Counted from the stretch's first letter, positions 16,923 through 26,558 are shown. The stretch: DNA of 64,000 bases from Actinomadura physcomitrii (GCF_008923205.2 NZ_WBMS02000013.1:165589-229588), one strand, 5' to 3'. Program-made: numbers and translations. Notes: a model not told the origin generated them from the letters alone.

Positions 16923-18314
16923 GTGAGCGGGCTCCTGTTCCGCGACGCCGAGATCGGCGGGCGCAGGCGGACGAACGTCCGCGTCGCGGGGGAGCGGATC
17001 AGTGAGATCGGCGCGCATCTCGCGCCGGCAGCCACCGACGAGGTGATCGAGTGTCGTGGCGGCGCGCTGATCCCGGGGCTGTGGGACCACCACCTGCATC
17101 TGCACGCCCTGTGGGCGTGGAGGAGGTCCGTCCTGTGCGGGCCCCCTGAGGTCGAGGGATGGGACGCCCTGTCTGCGAAGCTGCGCTCGGCGGTGCCCGA
17201 CGAGACCGGGTGGGTGCGCGGTGTCGGCTACGTCGAGAGCGTCGCCGGGGACCTGGACGCGACACGCCTGGACTCGCTACGCGCCGACGTCCCCGTCAGG
17301 ATCCAGCACCGCAGCGGCGCGCTCTGGATGCTCAACTCCGCCGCGGCACACGAGACGAGCCTGGCCTCCGGGCACCATTCCGGCATCGAACGCTCCTCCG
17401 ACGGCACCCCCACCGGACGGCTGTGGCGCGCCGACGACTGGCTCCGTGCCTGCCTACCGGCCGGAGCGGCCACCGACCTGTACACCATCGGACGCGAACT
17501 GGCGCGGTACGGCATCACCGGCGTCACCGACGCCACCCCGGATCTGAACACCGACACCATCGCCGCGTTCGAGAACGACGCCGTTCCGCAGCGCGTCCAT
17601 CTGCTCGGTGTGCCCCTCGCTGCCGCGCCGCCCTGCCATCCGCGGGTGACCACCGGCCCTTACAAGATCGTCTTGGCCGACTCGGGCCTCCCGTCGCTGG
17701 ACGACCTGACCGGCCGCATCACGGACGCCCACGAGCGAGGACGGGCCGTGGCCGTGCATTGCGTCACGCGCGAGGCACTGCTGCTGCTCCTCGCGGCGCT
17801 CGGCGAGACCGGGGTCCGCGACGGCGACCGCATCGAGCATGCCGCGCTCGTGCCGGCCGAGTCCATCGGAGAGCTGGCCCGGCTGGGCCTACGCGTTGTC
17901 ACCCAGCCAGGCTTCATCGCCGACCGGGGCGACGATTTCCTTCGCAACGTCCCGACCTTCGACCACGGCGACCTGTACCGTTGCCGCCGCCTCTCCGACG
18001 CAGGCGTGCCGGTCGCGTTGTCCAGCGACGCTCCCTATGGACCTCTCGACCCCTGGACGGTCATCGACAGCGCCGTGCACCGCCGCACCAACTCCGGAGC
18101 GATCGTGAACGGAGACGAGGCCATCACTGCGCGCGCCGCCCTGCTGTCCTACCTCACATCGCCCGACGACCTCGGCGGGCGGACACGTGGTATCCGAGCC
18201 GGGGCCGCCGCCGATCTGGTCCTCCTCCACGTCCCGCTCGCCGAGGCGCTGCACAGCCCGGACGCGGAAGCCGTCCACCGCACCGTCATCGCCGGTTGCC
18301 CCATCGAACCCTGA
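16923..18314 (+). CDS. Metal-dependent amidohydrolase (YtcJ-like)
   Basis: The protein has 463 residues from a GTG at 16923, 16 bases after the previous stop; the longer frame upstream overlaps the CoA-transferase. Metal ligands of the amidohydrolase superfamily are visible: HHLHLH after GLWD near residue 55, a His in VAVHCVTREA, a His in RIEHAALVP and an Asp in SSDAPYGPLDP. The C-terminus ends with the usual GAAADLVLL strand. Substrates of this group are amides, lactams or exocyclic formyl groups. It is paired with a CoA-transferase, so a ring- or amide-opening step is possible. Confidence 0.82.
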   Translation: MSGLLFRDAEIGGRRRTNVRVAGERISEIGAHLAPAATDEVIECRGGALIPGLWDHHLHLHALWAWRRSVLCGPPEVEGWDALSAKLRSAVPDETGWVRGVGYVESVAGDLDATRLDSLRADVPVRIQHRSGALWMLNSAAAHETSLASGHHSGIERSSDGTPTGRLWRADDWLRACLPAGAATDLYTIGRELARYGITGVTDATPDLNTDTIAAFENDAVPQRVHLLGVPLAAAPPCHPRVTTGPYKIVLADSGLPSLDDLTGRITDAHERGRAVAVHCVTREALLLLLAALGETGVRDGDRIEHAALVPAESIGELARLGLRVVTQPGFIADRGDDFLRNVPTFDHGDLYRCRRLSDAGVPVALSSDAPYGPLDPWTVIDSAVHRRTNSGAIVNGDEAITARAALLSYLTSPDDLGGRTRGIRAGAAADLVLLHVPLAEALHSPDAEAVHRTVIAGCPIEP

Positions 18315-18365
18315 CGACCTCGTGGCTGTCCAGGGCGCTGATCCCGCACGTGACCATGGCGATCA

Positions 18366-18581
18366 CTACGGAATCGTCCTCTGTTCAGCGTCGAGGAGAG
18401 TCGGGTCCTCGCGGAGTTCGCGGCGGACCATCGCCTCCCAGAAGCCGAGGAAGCCGTTGCCGTCTCCAGCGAGCATCTTGTCCGTCCACCAGCGCGGCAA
18501 TGACGTTTTCCCAGCGATTTTGATTCGGGCGCCGGGGATTAACAGGCTGTAACAGGTAGAATCGGGCAGACTCGCGAACAC
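18366..18581 (-). pseudogene. Probable gene remnant cut off by an insertion element
   Basis: A 71-residue minus-strand frame whose interior reads like protein (LPRWWTDKMLAGDGNGFLGF followed by WEAMVRRELREDP) but whose N-terminus begins right where the IS5-like sequence starts. I recognise no family. It is most simply the C-terminal end of a gene whose front was removed by the adjacent transposon. A chance frame cannot be excluded. Confidence 0.3.
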
Positions 18582-18665
18582 GGCGACATGCCCCGAAGCA
18601 AGCGTGGCGCCCCCGGTAGAAGAGGTCTCACCACAAGTCCTCGCCTACTACCGAAAGGCGCCGCG

Positions 18666-19496
18666 TTGGTCACCTATCATGCCATGCTCGACGTCCCCCG
18701 CGAACTGATCCGCTTCGTGGCCCTGCTGCGCGCCGAACGCCGGGCACGCGGGACCAGGAAGGGAACACGATCCTTGACCTGCTGGAAGCGGGCTCTGTTC
18801 GCGATCGCCTGGTTCCGGGACAAGCCGAACATCACCCTGCACGGCGCCGCCTTCAGGCTGTCGCAGTCGACCGCCTACCGGTACCTGCACGAGGCCATCG
18901 ACGTCCTGGCCGACCGCGCCGCCAGCCTGCACCAGGGCACTGGAGAAGGCGGTCGCCGACGGGCTGCCGCACCTGGAGATGGACGGCAAGATCTTCGTAA
19001 CCGACCGGTGCCGCCACAAGACCGTGAGCGTGCAGGGCGAAACGATCGACGCCTGGTTCTCCGGGAAGACCGGCGATTTCGGCGGCCAAGTCCAGATGCT
19101 GTCCGAACCGGACGGCTTCCCCATCTGGTTCAGCGACGTCCTGCCCAGCGGAGTCGTGGACTTCCAAGCGGCCCGGGCATTGGTCCTGCCGACGCTGTAT
19201 CCCTACGCCAAGACGATCCCCGTCCTTGCCGACCCCGGCCACCAAGGCGCAGGCCACGGCATCATCGTCCCCTTCAAGAACCCCACCGGCGGCAACGTCC
19301 TGGCGATCGACAACCGCTGCCACAACCGCCTGCAACGATTCCTGCGATGCCACGTCGAACGCGGCTTCGCCCTTGTCACCGAACGCTGGACCGCACTCAA
19401 GCACACCACCCTCAGCCCAGCAGAATCGGGGACAACGTCCGCCCCGCACACGTCCTCGTGCTCTTCGAGTATCGCGGATCGGTTGAAAGCCGCTGA
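18666..19496 (+). pseudogene. IS5-type (DDE_Tnp_4) transposase with two compensating frameshifts
   Basis: A TTG at 18666 opens VTYHAMLDVPRELIRFVALL and an HTH region ending STAYRYLHEAIDVLADRAA. At the G run 18935-18937 one extra base shifts the match to another frame, which then reads MDGKIFVTDRCRHKTVS, ADPGHQGAGHG, AIDNRCHNRLQRF and ERWTALKHTTLS. Near 19417 one missing base returns it to the first frame (SRIGDNVRPAHVLVL) up to the stop at 19494-19496. The two errors compensate, so both ends share a frame but the catalytic middle is out of frame. The element is dead unless frameshifting is programmed. Confidence 0.78.
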
Positions 19497-19504
19497 CAAA
19501 ACCT

Positions 19505-19966
19505 CAATGCGTGGTGCACCTGGTGCGCTCGTCGCTGCGGTATGCGTCCAAGGCGCACCGGAGCTGGCTCACCAGGGATCTGCGGCAGATCTACACCGCC
19601 CCGACCGAGGCCGCCGCCGAGCAGCGGTTCGCCGACTTCGAAACCGAGTGGGGCACCCGCTACCCGGCGATCGTCCGGCTGCGGCGGGACGCCTGGCCGA
19701 CCTTCACCCCGTTCCTGGCGTTCCCGGCCGAGATCCGCAAGATCGTCTACACCACCAACGCGATCGAAAGCCTGAACTCCCGGTTCCGCCAGGCCACCCG
19801 CCGCCGCGTACACTTCCCCACCGAGCAGGCCGCCCTCAAGGTCCTCTACCTGGTCATCCGCCAACCCCTGAAAGGCCGACCCAACATGACCGGCAATACC
19901 ACCGGATGGAAGGCAGCGCTGAACGCGCTCTCCCTGCACTACGGTGACCGCATCACCCTGAACTGA
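19505..19966 (+). pseudogene. IS256-family transposase, C-terminal fragment
   Basis: About 153 codons match the C-terminal third of IS256/Mutator transposases: QCVVHLVRSSLRYASK, ARFDEF-like segment RFADFETEW, EIRKIVYTTNAIESLNSRFR and the closing GWKAALNALSLHYGDRITLN. There is no start codon or N-terminal part; the fragment begins nine bases after the IS5-like transposase stop, so one element was cut by the other or by a deletion. The terminal repeat of the right end probably lies in 19967-20010, but its partner is missing. Confidence 0.82.
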
Positions 19967-20162
19967 AAACCGATCACCACCTCACCCACAAACTTTCAGA
20001 CAGTCCCCGAAGAATTTGTCAGTGGCTTTGGCGGATCAATTGTCAGTGTTGCGTGGTGGCAGGGCGTCAGGGGGCGGGGGTGAGTCCGTGCAGGGTTATA
20101 TCGGCGAGTGCGGCGGCGGCGGTGAGTAGGTCGTCGGTGCCGAGTGGGCCGCCGTCGGCGTG

Positions 20163-20687
20163 CTATTGGTTCATCAGGGCGCTGATCGGGCCCATGACGG
20201 CCAGGAAGTACAGGCGTTTGGGGGCGCGGGGGATGCGGCCGGCGGTCATGAGGTTGTTCAGGCAGGGCGCCAGGGCCGTGTACATCGGCGCGGCGTACTG
20301 TTCTTGCAGGTAGTTGGCGCGGGGTGAGTTCTGGGTGTTCTCCAGGACCAGGACCCGGTTCAGACCGGGGTCCAGGGCGATCTCGCGGTAGAAGCGCCGG
20401 ACCAGGGCGGTGAGGCGTTTGGCGTCGTCGTCGAAGTCGGTGTCCAGGACGTCGGTGAGCCGCTCGCGCATCCGCTCCAGCGCGTACCCGCCCGCGGCCT
20501 CCCAGAACTCGGCCTTGGATCCGTAGCGGTCGTTGATGAAGTTGTGGCTGACGTCCAGTCGTTTGGCCAGCAGCCTGGTCGAGGTGGCGTCGTAGCCGAG
20601 TTCGGCGAATGCCGCCAGGCCTTGGCGCAGGATGTCTGTTTCCTGCCCGCCTGCCGTTCGCGCCCTCACCGCGTCCACTGTAGCCAC
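20163..20687 (-). CDS. TetR-family regulator, C-terminus cut by an in-frame TAG
   Basis: The ATG at 20687 gives 174 residues: an N-terminal HTH (ILRQGLAAFAELGYDATSTR, VSHNFINDRYGSKAEFW) and a ligand-binding domain. The frame stops at TAG (20163-20165) right after SALMNQ. If that codon is read through, the same frame continues for 31 codons (HADGGPLGTDDLLTAAAALA...) to a TGA at 20067-20069, giving the usual TetR ending. This looks like a recent nonsense mutation. The gene is divergent from the VWA gene, and a palindrome between them (20742-20765) is a likely operator. Confidence 0.8.
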   Translation of the reverse strand: MATVDAVRARTAGGQETDILRQGLAAFAELGYDATSTRLLAKRLDVSHNFINDRYGSKAEFWEAAGGYALERMRERLTDVLDTDFDDDAKRLTALVRRFYREIALDPGLNRVLVLENTQNSPRANYLQEQYAAPMYTALAPCLNNLMTAGRIPRAPKRLYFLAVMGPISALMNQ

Positions 20688-20741
20688 CAGGGGTGGTGAT
20701 GGCCGTACTCGGCCCGGCCCTTGACGGCGGCCGGGATGAGA

Positions 20742-20765
20742 TTAATCTGGCACCTGCCAGATTAA
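20742..20765. promoter_or_regulatory. Perfect palindrome, probable TetR operator
   Basis: TTAATCTGGCA-CC-TGCCAGATTAA has 11-base perfect arms with a 2-base centre. It lies between the divergent TetR (start 20687) and VWA gene (start 20877), 55 and 112 bases from the two start codons. Length and placement are those of a TetR dimer site controlling both genes. The local AT content also makes it the best promoter candidate in this gap. Confidence 0.75.
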
Positions 20766-20876
20766 AGGAAGGGTTCTTTACAACTCGCCTGATGTGCTCG
20801 GCCTCGCGCACGGACGCATCGCGTCGGGGGACGGCGGCGACACCGGCAGCCCACTGCACAGAGCGGACCCCACCCC

Positions 20877-22787
20877 ATGCGCCTGAACCGGATGCGCCCG
20901 AAGCATTATCACGCCGAGGCGGCTCCCCGGCACCGCAAGTCTCGGCTACGGCGGCTCGGCGGCCGGGGCGAGGCGGGTGCGGCAGGGCCGCCGCGGCCGG
21001 CCTTGACCCGGCGGGTGTTTGGGGGTCGGCGGCGGGCGTTCCTGCTGCCGCTGGCCGGAGCGACCGTGCTGGCCCTGGTGCTGGTGGTGAGCGTCTACCG
21101 GGTCGCTAGCGCGTTCGGTCTGGGCTGCGCCGGGGGCTCGCCGTCGCTGACCTTGAACGTGGCGGCCGATCCGGCCATCGCGCCGATCGTGGCGCGGGCC
21201 GCGCGCCGCGCCACCTCAGGGCACGCCAAGGCGGCCGGGAGTTGCCTGCGGATCCGGGTGCGGACCGCCCAGTCCGCCGACATCGCCGAACTGCTGGCCG
21301 GGCAGGCGGTGCCCAGACTCGGCACGGTCCGCCCCGACGTGTGGATCCCCGACACCGACCTGTGGACGGCCTTGATCCCGGCCGCTCAGCGCTCGGCGCT
21401 GATCCCCTCCGGTACGCGCATCGCCAGCACACCGCTGGTGGCGGCGCTGCCGCGGCGGCTGGCCGGCCGCACCGCGGGCCAGGAGTTCCTCGCCGTCCCC
21501 TCCTGGAAGACCATGCTGAAGGGCGCGGCCACCCAGACCGCCCCGCCGGGCTCACCGGCGTCCTCACCGGTGCAGGTGCAGATACCCGACCCCACCCGCA
21601 CCGGCGCCGGGATCACCGCGCTGACGGTCGCCGCCACCCTCACCGGCAACGACCCGGCCCAGCGCGCCCAGTTCAGTGGCATCGCACGGGCGCTGCGCGA
21701 ACACCAGGCGCCCACCGTGAACGACGCGCTCACCGGGAACCACCGCGACCCCACCTTCATCCTGGCCCCCGAGCAGGCCGTGTACGTCCACAACCGCGAC
21801 GTCCCCACCGACCCGCAGGTCGCCGTGCAGCCCGTCGAGGGAACCTTGACCATGGACTACCCCGTCCTTCGCGTCACCCGCCCCGGCCGCCGCCCGCTGG
21901 CCCCCCAACAGTTGGACGCGCTGCACAACCGGCACCTGGACCAACGACGCGCGGCGGCCGGGCTGCTGGAACGCGCACTGGCCTCACAGCAGACCCGCCG
22001 CGACATCCTGTCCAGCGGATTCCGCACCCCCGACGGGCAGGCCCCCGCGAGCTTCGATGCCCTCATCGGCATCAGCCCCCAATCCCCCCAGCTCCTGCCC
22101 GCCCCGCCGCCCGACCAGGTCGCACAGATCCTGCAGGCGTGGGCGCAACTGTCACTGGGAATCCGGCTGCTGGCCGTGGTCGACATCTCCGGCTCCATGA
22201 ACCAGCACATCGCTTCCCGTACCAGCCGCCTGGAGGCGACCACGGCGGCCATGCAACAGAGCCTGGCCCTGTTCTCCGACGACTCTGAGGTCGGCCTCTG
22301 GGAGTTTTCCACCGACCTGGACGGCCACCGGCCCTGGAAACAGCTGATCGACGTCGGCCCCCTGAGCCAGCGATTCGGATCGGTCACCCGCCGCCAGCTC
22401 GGCCTGACCGCCTTCAGTGCGCTGAAGGTCAAGACCCACGGCGACACCGGTCTGTACGCCACGGTCCTCGCCGCCTACAAGGAAATGCAGCGCTCTTACA
22501 AACCCGAGTTCGTCAATACGGTCGCGCTGTGGACCGACGGCCGCAACGACGACCCCGCCGGTCCCACCCTCCAGCACACCCTGGACGCCCTGCGCCGCCA
22601 AGCCGACCCCACCCGACCCGTCCAGGTCATGATGTTCGGCATCGGCGCCGGCACCGACACCACCGCCCTGGCCCGCATCGCCCAAGTCGTCCAAGGCCAG
22701 ACCTTCCAGATCAACTCTCCACAGCAGATGCAGACCATCTTCGCCCAAGCCATCTCTCGCCGCGTCTGCGCGCCGCACTGCCCATGA
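20877..22787 (+). CDS. Membrane-anchored substrate-binding and von Willebrand factor A domain protein
   Basis: The protein has 636 residues. A basic cytoplasmic N-terminus is followed by one membrane helix (about residues 57-80: FLLPLAGATVLALVLVVSVY). The outside part starts with a periplasmic-binding-like domain (about 85-400: LTLNVAADPAIAPIV, RPDVWIPDTDLWTALIP). A VWA domain (about 430-630) carries the MIDAS motif DISGSMN and a later Asp in WTDGRNDD. Such proteins occur in many actinomycetes and bind partners through a metal ion; their exact role is unsettled. It is controlled in all likelihood by the adjacent TetR. Confidence 0.82.
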   Translation: MRLNRMRPKHYHAEAAPRHRKSRLRRLGGRGEAGAAGPPRPALTRRVFGGRRRAFLLPLAGATVLALVLVVSVYRVASAFGLGCAGGSPSLTLNVAADPAIAPIVARAARRATSGHAKAAGSCLRIRVRTAQSADIAELLAGQAVPRLGTVRPDVWIPDTDLWTALIPAAQRSALIPSGTRIASTPLVAALPRRLAGRTAGQEFLAVPSWKTMLKGAATQTAPPGSPASSPVQVQIPDPTRTGAGITALTVAATLTGNDPAQRAQFSGIARALREHQAPTVNDALTGNHRDPTFILAPEQAVYVHNRDVPTDPQVAVQPVEGTLTMDYPVLRVTRPGRRPLAPQQLDALHNRHLDQRRAAAGLLERALASQQTRRDILSSGFRTPDGQAPASFDALIGISPQSPQLLPAPPPDQVAQILQAWAQLSLGIRLLAVVDISGSMNQHIASRTSRLEATTAAMQQSLALFSDDSEVGLWEFSTDLDGHRPWKQLIDVGPLSQRFGSVTRRQLGLTAFSALKVKTHGDTGLYATVLAAYKEMQRSYKPEFVNTVALWTDGRNDDPAGPTLQHTLDALRRQADPTRPVQVMMFGIGAGTDTTALARIAQVVQGQTFQINSPQQMQTIFAQAISRRVCAPHCP

Positions 22788-23139
22788 CGCCACCGGACGC
22801 GTGTTGGCGAGGGTCCAGCCCTACCCGTGCGGGTCACAGTGGCAGTGGCGATCTCGAACGGCCGCTCGGTGCGCGGGCAGGACAGCCAGCCGCGGTCGCC
22901 TCGCTAAAAGAGGTCGAGATCCTCAACAGAGACACCGGCCCCACCGCACCGGCGTCCACCCCGACGTGCTGTTCAGCCTCCGCTACGAAGAGCGCCACCT
23001 CGCCTCGCTCGCCTCGGCGAAGACCTTCCACCCCCCCACCGAGACCTATGGCCCGACACCCTCAAGAGCAATCCGGATGACACCCTCACCGAGCCCCCCA
23101 CCCGCCGACGACTACTCCGCGTCGCCCACTGGTAACTAG
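22788..23139. other. Gap without a supported gene, left flank of IS701-type element
   Basis: About 350 bases lie between the VWA gene and the insertion element. A short plus-strand frame (22801-23139) has no ribosome site and reads like random Arg/Pro-rich sequence. The last four bases, CTAG (23136-23139), are the left target-site flank of the insertion element. Confidence 0.4.
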
Positions 23140-24616
23140 CAGTGGTTTGTTGAATCAAGGTGGGATGTATGAGGTGCAGGCCGTGACCTGCGGAGACTTT
23201 GTCGATTAGTTCTTGGAGTTCAGTGGGTGGGGGCGTGTTCGACCATGCCTTCCACCAGCGAGTGAGTGTGATGGCGGGGATCAGCCAGGATCGGACGGCG
23301 CGGAGCGTGTGGGGGCAGTTCGGGGCCAGTGACGTGTCGGAAAAGGGGCGGGTCTGTTGGGGCCCGGGGGTGGGGCCCCTCTCTGCAGAGGTGGCGGTGG
23401 CTGGTCGGGGTGGGGGCGGAGGGTGTCGCGGATCGGCGAACCAGGTGTTCCAGCAGAAGCTGCACGCGCAGTTGACCAGGATCTGGTGGCAGCGGATCGC
23501 GGTGTCGGAGCGGACCTGGAAGTCGGCCCATCCGAGTTCGTCCTTGATCTGTTTGTAGGACTGCTCGATCCAGTGGCGGATGCCGTAGATCCGGACGAGT
23601 TCGGCCAGGTCGGCGGCAGGGTGTGGGCTGTCGCCGCCGCGTGCGGGGTCGTGGGGCCCGCCGTGGCGGGGCAGGTTGGTGGCCAGGTACCAGGTGGCCT
23701 TGGCCGGCAGGGCGCCCGGTCGGCGGTGGCCACCACCAGGCGGGTGTGCCCGTCGGGGCCCCACCAGCCCAGCGTGGCCTCGGCAGCCCACCATTGCTCG
23801 GCGTGCCCGTCCCGGAAACGACGATCGATCGGCAGCCAGTCGCCCCGACGTTCAGGGCCGCCCCAGTCCAGGATGCGGGCTGCGTCGGCCGGGATGTAGG
23901 CGTCGGAGCCGTAGGCCCAAACGCCGTGTCGCGGTTTGAGGGCCATCACGAACGGCAACCCGGCCCTACGTAGTTCGCCTCGGAAGTTGTCCTGGTCGCC
24001 GTAGGCACTGTCGGCGGCCACCGCCCGAAAACCGAACCCCGCATGGTCGACCCTTCGGGCCAAACCCGCCGTGATCTGCAGCTTGGTGCGAAAGGCGGGT
24101 CGTTCTTACCTTTGGGGAAGTGCCTGGCGGGCCTGTACGGCTGGGCGTGCAGTGGGTAGTAGATGCGTTCATCGGCCCGCAGCATGGTGACGGTGACGAT
24201 CCCGTTGTCGGTCTTGCCGTAGCGACCCAGCCGCTGCCGCCCCACGTGCGCGGTGGCAGCACCGTCCTTGCGGTCACCCGAATCGTCGATAACCAGCATC
24301 CCGTCCCCGTGCGGAGCCGTCGAGGCAGCATCCAGCAACAACTCCAACCGCCGGTCGTTGACCCGATCGGCGTCCAAGCGCGACTCGCTCAGGAAGAACT
24401 GCAGCCGCTGCACCGCCCGATGCTGCGCACCCACCACCGGCTCGGCGCCGGCCAGGCAGGTCAGCGTCTTGTTCGCTCCCGCGGCGCCAGCAGCCCGGCC
24501 AGATACTCCCGGAACCCCCGCCGCTGCGCCAGATGCGAAAACAGATCATCGAACTGGGCCGCATACCCCTCCAACGGCCCCGGCGCCGGCGGACACCGCT
24601 TCGCCCTGGTCACCAC
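23140..24616 (-). pseudogene. IS701-type transposase with at least three frameshifts
   Basis: Reading from about 24616, the family match passes through four frame segments. The first covers EGYAAQFDDLFSHLAQRRGF and APRERT. After a shift near 24475, it continues as VVGAQHRAVQRLQFF, GMLVIDDSGDRKDGAATAHV and YGKTDNGIVTVT. After a shift near 24080 it reads FRAVAADSAYGDQDNFRGEL and LVVATADRA. After a shift near 23715 it reads WYLATNLPRHGG, IYGIRHWIEQSYKQIKDELGW and QILVNCACSFCWNTWF. The DDE-type Asp residues are present in the pieces, but no single frame is functional. The last frame runs through the element's left end without a stop. Confidence 0.8.
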
Positions 24617-24692
24617 GACTCACTCCACACAAGGCCAAGGCGCGGCCACCACAACACCTACCCACACAGAGCCCTGATCCAACAAACCACCG
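23140..24692 (-). mobile_element. IS701-family insertion sequence, 1553 bases
   Basis: Terminal inverted repeats bound it: CAGTGGTTTGTTGAATCA at the left (23140-23157) and, read inward from the right, CGGTGGTTTGTTGGATCA (24692-24675), with 16 of 18 matches. The flanks are CTAG on the left and TTAG on the right, the 4-base size expected for this family but differing by one base. The transposase inside is on the minus strand and broken by frameshifts. The size is normal for the family, so this is a full-length but decayed copy. Confidence 0.8.
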
Positions 24693-24795
24693 TTAGCGGC
24701 CGGGTGGACTTCCCAATGTCTTCGGTCAAGCAGCGGCGGGCTGAGCCGAGGGCGATTGGTGCAGCGCCGGTCTCGTATGAGGGCCCAGAGGACGT

Positions 24796-25120
24796 TCACG
24801 CGGTGCCGGTCTGCCAGTGGACGTACTCGATCGCGCCGCCCTTGGAGGTCACGCGGGTGCAGCGGAACTCAAGGTCGAGGTCCTCGATGTTGAGCGAGAG
24901 GATCTCCCGCGCCCGGGCCCGGGCCGCGGTCTCGTACAGCATCCGCCACAGGACGCGCTCGCGTAGCGGGTGGCTGTCGTCGGTGAACAGTTTGTCCAGG
25001 CGGGGGCGGGGATGGCGCGGTCGCCGCGGCGGGCGGGCTTGCGCCGCTGGAGGCGGCGGGCGGGGTTGGTGGCCAGGACCTCATTGCGCTGCGCCCAGGT
25101 CACGAACGAGGTGAGCGCGG
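24796..25120 (-). pseudogene. Tyrosine-recombinase (integrase-like) remnant, frameshifted and truncated
   Basis: The minus strand reads TSFVTWAQRNEVLATNPARR, shifts frame near 25003 (a C/G-rich run), and continues RERVLWRMLYETAARARARE, ILSLNIEDLDLEFRCTRVTS and KGGAIEYVHWQTGTA to a TGA at 24796. This is the N-terminal catalytic segment of tyrosine recombinases: the first catalytic Arg and the Lys-containing beta hairpin are there, but the HxxR and Tyr motifs are missing. Both ends are lost, so the product cannot recombine DNA. Confidence 0.68.
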
Positions 25121-25179
25121 AGCCGGATCTTCACCGCGCATCTGGCCTATCGGCACGGCCAGGGCGCCGCCGACACCTA

Positions 25180-25734
25180 TCATGCGGGGAGGAACTGGGC
25201 CAGCGCGGCTCGGATGTCCGGCTGGTGGCCGCCTTGGTTGAGTTCGAGGATGGCGGCCTCCACGACGGCGCTGTTCCACATGGCTGCGCTCGGCTCGGGG
25301 TGCGCCCGGCCCATGGCGGCGAAGTCGGGACTGGTCAGCTGGACGACCTTGCTGTTCCGGGACGCGATCGCCTCGATGATGGCGGGGTCGACGCGGGCCT
25401 CCAGCAGGAGTGCGCGGACACCGCGATGGCGCAGGCATTCGTCCAGGTAGGCGTTCGCGGCGGTGAGCAGCCGGTCTCGGCCCGGTGCCATTCCCGCGAT
25501 CGTCTTGTCGATCTCTGCGAACGCGCGGTCGTGGAATTCGGTGTGCAGCGCCAGCAGGAATTGCGACCGGTCGCCGAAGTGGTGGAAGAAGGTGCCCTTG
25601 GCCACACCCGCCTCAGCGACGATGAGGTTGACGCTCATGCCTGCCAGGCCCGTCCGCTCTGCCAGGGACAGGCCGGCGGTAATGAGCTGCTCTCGCGTGG
25701 CCGCCGCGCGCTGCTGCCGGACGCCGGTGCTCAC
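25180..25734 (-). CDS. TetR-family repressor coupled to a hydrolase
   Basis: The protein has 184 residues from a GTG at 25734 that overlaps the hydrolase TGA as GTGA. The HTH is clear (LITAGLSLAERTGLAGMSVN, AEAGVAKGTFFHHFGDRSQF). The C-terminal ligand domain is short and Ala-rich. It is the second gene of a two-gene operon with the alpha/beta hydrolase; an 18-base perfect palindrome sits just upstream of the operon. The simplest model is autorepression released by the hydrolase substrate or product. Confidence 0.85.
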   Translation of the reverse strand: MSTGVRQQRAAATREQLITAGLSLAERTGLAGMSVNLIVAEAGVAKGTFFHHFGDRSQFLLALHTEFHDRAFAEIDKTIAGMAPGRDRLLTAANAYLDECLRHRGVRALLLEARVDPAIIEAIASRNSKVVQLTSPDFAAMGRAHPEPSAAMWNSAVVEAAILELNQGGHQPDIRAALAQFLPA

Positions 25735-26540
25735 TGCGCGCTCCCGGCGGTCTCCTCCGATTCGAGGAAGGGCAGTACCAGACCCAGGAAGCCGTCCGGA
25801 TCGGCGGCGAAGGGCACGTGCCCGGTCTCCATCGTCCGCAGGTCCGCATCCGGTATCGCCGCCTGCGTCTCCCGTGCGGCCGACATGGGGAGGATGATGT
25901 CGCGGGCCCCCCAGGCCAGCAGCACAGGTACACCGAGCCGGGGCCCGTCGGCCCGCAGGTCGTAGGCCGGATCGGCGATGCTGCGCCACAGCGCGGCGGA
26001 CACGGCGGCGCCCGTCCTGCTGCGCGCCCTGTCCTGGACCCGGCGGGTGATGGCGCGGAGCCGGTCGCTGTCCGGCTTCATGTACCGGGGAACGAGCCGG
26101 GGGAACACCGCCCGGTTCACGGTCCGGACCCCCAGGGCTCGGGCCGCGAGGCGGGGGACCTTGACGAACCCGCCGGCATTGACCAGGACCAGCCCGGCGA
26201 CCCGGTCCGGGTGGTCCAGCGCGAGCCTGGCCGAGGCGTACCCGCCGACCGAATTGCCGACGAACACGGCCCTATCCAGGTCCAGCTCGGCGACGAGATC
26301 GGCGAGAACGCCCGCGAGCAGCGGCGCGGTCACCAACCGAGGCCCCCCGGCCGGCATCTCGGAACGACCGTGACCTGGCCAGTCCACGGCCAGCACGCGA
26401 TGGCCGGCGGCCGCCAGAGGCCCGGCCACCGCGTCGAAGTCGGTGTGGTCGTGCAGTGCGGCGTGCAACAGCACGACCGGTCGGCCACGGCCCTGCTCGG
26501 CATAGAACACCTGCCCCGCTCTACTTCGGACGAAAGGCAT
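25731..26540 (-). CDS. Alpha/beta hydrolase
   Basis: The protein has 269 residues from the ATG at 26540, which has GAGGAG upstream; the track of an earlier ATG lies over the ribosome site. Family features: VVLLHAALHDHTDF (oxyanion loop), the nucleophile elbow FVGNSVGGYASARLA with Ser, an Asp in LLAWGARDIILP and a His in METGHVPFA. The fold is that of esterases, C-C hydrolases and epoxide hydrolases; the substrate is not evident. It is transcribed with the TetR gene and probably is the resistance or catabolic function that regulator controls. Confidence 0.85.
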   Translation of the reverse strand: MPFVRSRAGQVFYAEQGRGRPVVLLHAALHDHTDFDAVAGPLAAAGHRVLAVDWPGHGRSEMPAGGPRLVTAPLLAGVLADLVAELDLDRAVFVGNSVGGYASARLALDHPDRVAGLVLVNAGGFVKVPRLAARALGVRTVNRAVFPRLVPRYMKPDSDRLRAITRRVQDRARSRTGAAVSAALWRSIADPAYDLRADGPRLGVPVLLAWGARDIILPMSAARETQAAIPDADLRTMETGHVPFAADPDGFLGLVLPFLESEETAGSAQ

Positions 26541-26558
26541 CCTGCATCTCCTCTTCAA

